Both the position numbers and the translations under genes were made by a program. Shown in pieces: positions 15,449-19,191 of a DNA stretch of 19,191 bases. Source of the stretch: JBEKZQ01 sp049509675 (GTDB lineage Bacteria > Planctomycetota > Planctomycetia > Pirellulales > Thermoguttaceae); assembly GCA_049509675.1 (NCBI GenBank), contig JBEKZQ010000072.1:1-19191 (forward strand). The letters are read 5' to 3'. Position 1 is the first letter of the stretch. The number at the start of each line of letters is the position of its first letter. The notes under the pieces are model-generated. The model had not been told where the DNA came from. It worked only from the letters and a program-made list of their open reading frames with translations, and made no database searches.

Positions 15449-15477
15449 CGTAGGTCAGGTACGGGGTGCCTGACCTA
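15449..15477. repeat. 10-bp stem hairpin at the end of the ROK gene
   Basis: GTAGGTCAGG (15449-15458) and CCTGACCTAC (15468-15477) pair across a 9-base loop. The element covers the last codons and the TGA stop of the ROK gene. No T-run follows, so it is not a classic terminator, though it may stabilise the 3' end. Confidence 0.85.
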
Positions 15478-16426
15478 CACAGCTCGCCTCAAGGGCGATG
15501 GCCAAGGCACCGTGGACCACGACCGCTTCGCCCAGTTGGGCGAGAACGATCTTGTAGGTGCCGCGAGAGGGCGGAAAAACATAACGCTCTACCGCCTCGC
15601 GCAATGGGCCCAGGAAGATCGTCTCGCCGGCCAGCGACACGCCGCCGCCCACCACCACCGTCTGCGGCGACAAGAGCGTAATCATCTGGGCGATCGCCCA
15701 ACCGAACGTGGCCACCGCGTGCTGAAAAGCCTCCCGGGCCAGCGGGTTGCCCTCGGCCGCGGCCGCAGCGATTAGGCCGCCGGTCAATAGCGCGGAGTCC
15801 CCTCTGCATCGCTGGAGTAGATCGGCGGCGGCCGGATCGGACCGCGACGCGGCGGCGAGCTTCGCGCGGGCTGTGGCAACGATACCCCAGCCGCTGGCCG
15901 CGGCCTCGACGGTCTGGTCCGGCCGCACGGCCTCGAGACCGGGCCGGAGGTGCCCCAACTCGGCGGCCACGCCGCTGCCGCCGCGGTACACCCGGCCGTC
16001 CAACACCAGCGCCCCGCCCACGCCGCTGCCGGCGTTGGTGTAGAACACGACCCGACTCCCCTGCCCTGCCCCGAAGCGGGCCTCCGCCAGGCCGGCGGAG
16101 TCGGAATCGTTGCTGATCGCCGTGGGCACCCCGAACGTCTCGCGGCACCAGCGGGCCAAGGGGAAATCGTCCCAACCCTCGATCTGGTGACTCTTCAGCG
16201 TGCGGCCCGAGTCCGTGTCGACCGGTCCGCCAAAGCCGATGCCGATGGCCCGGATCGCATGGCGCGCGATGAGCCTCGGGACTGCTGTTTCCAGTTGGCG
16301 TCGGATTCCGGCCGCGCCTGCTGCCGGCTCGACGTCCAAACGATCCAGCGCGACCAGCGGCGAGCCGTCGCCGCGGCCGATGCCCAGTTGCAGTTTCGTA
16401 CCGCCGATTTCGATGCCAAGGAGCAT
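15455..16426 (-). CDS. ROK-family sugar kinase-like protein
   Basis: The 323-residue protein has the ROK (repressor/ORF/kinase) fold: N-terminal phosphate loop MLLGIEIGGTKLQLGIG, IGIGFGGPVD, the substrate/catalytic block AISNDSDSAGLAE with Asp107, NAGSGVGGALVLDG, and TVVVGGGVSLAG near the end. It has no N-terminal DNA-binding helix-turn-helix, so it is a kinase-type member. The usual zinc motif (CxCGxxGCxE) after ELGHLRPG is missing. The sugar substrate cannot be told. The start at 16426 is fixed by the conserved N-terminus but has no Shine-Dalgarno; a heptamer repeat lies directly upstream. The last eight residues and the stop come from the 15449-15477 palindrome. It follows the MFS gene by about 80 bases on the same strand. 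Confidence 0.87.
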   Translation of the reverse strand: MLLGIEIGGTKLQLGIGRGDGSPLVALDRLDVEPAAGAAGIRRQLETAVPRLIARHAIRAIGIGFGGPVDTDSGRTLKSHQIEGWDDFPLARWCRETFGVPTAISNDSDSAGLAEARFGAGQGSRVVFYTNAGSGVGGALVLDGRVYRGGSGVAAELGHLRPGLEAVRPDQTVEAAASGWGIVATARAKLAAASRSDPAAADLLQRCRGDSALLTGGLIAAAAAEGNPLAREAFQHAVATFGWAIAQMITLLSPQTVVVGGGVSLAGETIFLGPLREAVERYVFPPSRGTYKIVLAQLGEAVVVHGALAIALEASCVGQAPRT

Positions 16427-16430
16427 GAAG

Positions 16431-16472
16431 TGTTCAGTGTTCAGTGTTCAGTGTTCAGTGTTCAGTTTTCAG
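16431..16472. repeat. Heptamer tandem repeat (TGTTCAG)
   Basis: There are five perfect copies (16431-16465) and one variant, TTTTCAG (16466-16472). On the coding strand of the ROK gene the unit is CTGAACA, ending only 4 bases before the ATG. A further run of CTCTCGA-like units follows to about 16505. Confidence 0.92.
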
Positions 16473-16507
16473 TTTCGAGCTCTCGACTCTCGAGCCTCGA
16501 CTCTCCT

Positions 16508-17845
16508 CTATCCCAGCCGCGTTGGCGCGGCGGCCGTGTCGGCGGCGAGGTGCCGGGCGCCCCACAGCCAGACGATGCCGCCGAGCAGCATGAAGAGCGA
16601 GACCACGGCGAACCCCACCGACAGGCTCGTTGCGCCGGCAACCGCGCCGATCAGCGGCGGCGAGATCACGTCGCCGAAAATGTGAATGATGAGGATATTC
16701 AGGGCAAAGGCGGCGGAGCGCAACGAGGGATGGGTTACGTTGGCCAGGATCGTGTTCGTCGGGCCGGTGTTGAAGAACAGGAAGAACACGGTCGCGAACA
16801 CGAACAGCCAGGCGGTGGGAAACGGCGCAACCAGCAGCGCCACACAACAGGGAGCGGCCAGCAACAGCCCAATGCCCGAGACAAGGAAGTACGAGCCGGA
16901 GAACCGGCTGCGCAGCGCGTCGCCGGCCAGGCCGCCGGCCAGCGTGGCCACCAGTCCGGCCACGGCCGTCAGCACGCCAAAGGCAGTGACGGGCTCCATG
17001 CCCCAAAGGTCCGGGACATGGCGGTACTCCAGGTAATCGGACATCCAGAAGGCCAGCGCGCCGATGGCGAAGGTCATGGCGGTCATGCCCAGCGTATCGA
17101 ACAGGAACGACGGCGTGCGCAGCAGGATCCTGTAGTCGCGGAGCGAGGCGCGCCGGGGCGGCGCGGAGATCCGCTCGGCGGCGCCGTGCGGGGGCTCCGG
17201 CAGGACCAGCGACCAGAGCGTCAACAGCAAGCCGGGGATGACGACCACGTAGAAAGCCCAGCGCCAGCTTTCCCGGGCCACGTCGAGATGTGCCACCTGC
17301 CCGCCCAGGGCGTAGCCCAGCGCCCCGCCTACTGGAATGGCCATGTAGAACCAGGCCATGATGCGGCCGCGAACGCGCAGCGGGAACAGGTCGGAGAGGA
17401 TGGCCGGGGCGATCGGCCCGTAGGCCCCCTCCCCTACCCCGACAAAGCATCGGGTCACCAGCAGGATCGCGAACGTGGAAGCCAAGCCGCTGGCCCCGGT
17501 CGCCACGCTCCAGACGCCCACGCCGATGGCGATCAGCTTCCACCGCGGCCATCGCTGGGCCAACACGCCGAACAGCGGGGCGGCCGCCATGTAGGAAACC
17601 AGGAAGGCCGAGGCCAAGAGGCCCATCTTCGCCCGCACGGCCGGATCGTCCGCGTTGCCCGTCCCCAGCAGCGACCGGCAAATCTGCGGCTCGACCGCCG
17701 CCAGGACCTGCCGGTCCACGTAGTTCAGCATGTTCATGCACAACAGCAAGGCCAGGGCCCAGCGGGCGCCCGATACGGACGGCAGCGTGGCACTGGCTTT
17801 GCCAGGGTCGCTTGCGATCGATCGGGCGGCGGCTTCATCGGCCAC
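16508..17845 (-). CDS. MFS transporter (Spinster-like)
   Basis: The 445-residue membrane protein of the major facilitator superfamily has about 12 hydrophobic segments. The first is WALALLLCMNMLNYVDRQVL, whose NYVDRQ motif is typical of Spinster-like and related transporters. The central cytoplasmic loop carries charged residues (PEPPHGAAERISAPPRRASL). The GTG at 17845 starts one base after the thiC stop, which indicates close coupling to thiC. That context makes a thiamine precursor or pyrimidine a candidate substrate, but only by inference. Residues about 14-20 (DPGKASA) are encoded by a degenerate copy of the CACTGGC/GCCAGTG palindrome, so the N-terminal tail is partly repeat-derived. A start further downstream, closer to the first membrane segment, cannot be excluded. 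Confidence 0.88.
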   Translation of the reverse strand: MADEAAARSIASDPGKASATLPSVSGARWALALLLCMNMLNYVDRQVLAAVEPQICRSLLGTGNADDPAVRAKMGLLASAFLVSYMAAAPLFGVLAQRWPRWKLIAIGVGVWSVATGASGLASTFAILLVTRCFVGVGEGAYGPIAPAILSDLFPLRVRGRIMAWFYMAIPVGGALGYALGGQVAHLDVARESWRWAFYVVVIPGLLLTLWSLVLPEPPHGAAERISAPPRRASLRDYRILLRTPSFLFDTLGMTAMTFAIGALAFWMSDYLEYRHVPDLWGMEPVTAFGVLTAVAGLVATLAGGLAGDALRSRFSGSYFLVSGIGLLLAAPCCVALLVAPFPTAWLFVFATVFFLFFNTGPTNTILANVTHPSLRSAAFALNILIIHIFGDVISPPLIGAVAGATSLSVGFAVVSLFMLLGGIVWLWGARHLAADTAAAPTRLG

Positions 17846-17846
17846 G

Positions 17847-19166
<1,320 letters not shown>

Positions 19167-19191
19167 GCATGATTTTCGCGAACAAGAAAAA

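Larger units (their letters stand above)
15108..15454. other. Gene-free gap with several large palindromes
   Basis: This gap lies between the start of the SUMF1/PEP-CTERM gene and the end of the ROK gene, both minus strand. It holds a 24-bp perfect hairpin (15131-15187), a compound palindrome (15194-15251) and part of a third hairpin (15449-15477). There is also a smaller TTGGCA/TGCCAA inverted repeat around 15330-15355. No coding-like frame was seen. Confidence 0.75.

Noticed and set aside
15449..15477. Rho-independent terminator of the ROK gene
   Set aside because: The stem is good but no T-run follows on the minus strand, and the motif has the character of a dispersed palindrome.
16431..16505. 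Replication origin with DnaA boxes
   Set aside because: The units are TGTTCAG, not TTATCCACA-like, and no origin-linked genes are nearby.

Overview
This window (about 60-65% G+C overall) looks like chromosomal DNA of a planctomycete, most likely of the Pirellulales type. That placement rests on the short GC-rich palindromic repeats in almost every gap, a PEP-CTERM-anchored protein with a formylglycine-generating-enzyme-like (SUMF1) fold, a short-form ThiC, and housekeeping genes in small operons. It is inferred from style and remembered protein resemblance, not from a database search.

Layout. Positions 1-7875 are all on the minus strand. In transcription order they are aroB, then rpmB-gatC-gatA, a small antitoxin/PIN-toxin pair, gatB, a SAM hydroxide adenosyltransferase (DUF62) gene and bioA, which runs off the left edge. 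A repeat-rich gap with five tandem copies of a 26-bp palindromic unit leads to a plus-strand gene for a secreted protein of unknown function (8328-9026). A second repeat-rich gap follows, then a minus-strand operon dksA/traR-lspA-hisN (11240 to 9465) behind a near-consensus sigma-70 promoter. Divergent from it on the plus strand are thrC and dapB, two aspartate-family biosynthesis genes. Next, on the minus strand, come the SUMF1/PEP-CTERM gene (14103-15107), a ROK-family kinase, an MFS transporter and thiC. thiC starts at the right edge, so any upstream TPP riboswitch lies outside the window.

Functions. The genes cover charging of Gln-tRNA and Asn-tRNA by transamidation (GatCAB), a ribosomal protein (L28), lipoprotein maturation (LspA), stringent-type transcription control (DksA/TraR), and steps in biotin, thiamine, histidine, threonine, lysine/DAP and aromatic biosynthesis. 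No mobile element with a transposase, no rRNA or tRNA and no CRISPR array was seen.

The most unusual material is how the dispersed repeats relate to the genes. A REP-like element (CCCTCTCCC stem, GGGTGAGGG tail) occurs once alone and twice as inverted pairs. Its copies appear to supply the Shine-Dalgarno region of the DUF62 gene and of dapB, and the last codons and stop of thrC. A different palindrome supplies the C-terminus and stop of the ROK gene, and a third lies inside the MFS coding sequence. Other points for a second look are a toxin-antitoxin module between gatA and gatB, a GatB lacking its usual C-terminal tail, a His-to-Gln change in the catalytic motif of the DUF62 protein, a thrC with no ATG/GTG/TTG start upstream of its zinc ribbon, and a low-GC aroB.
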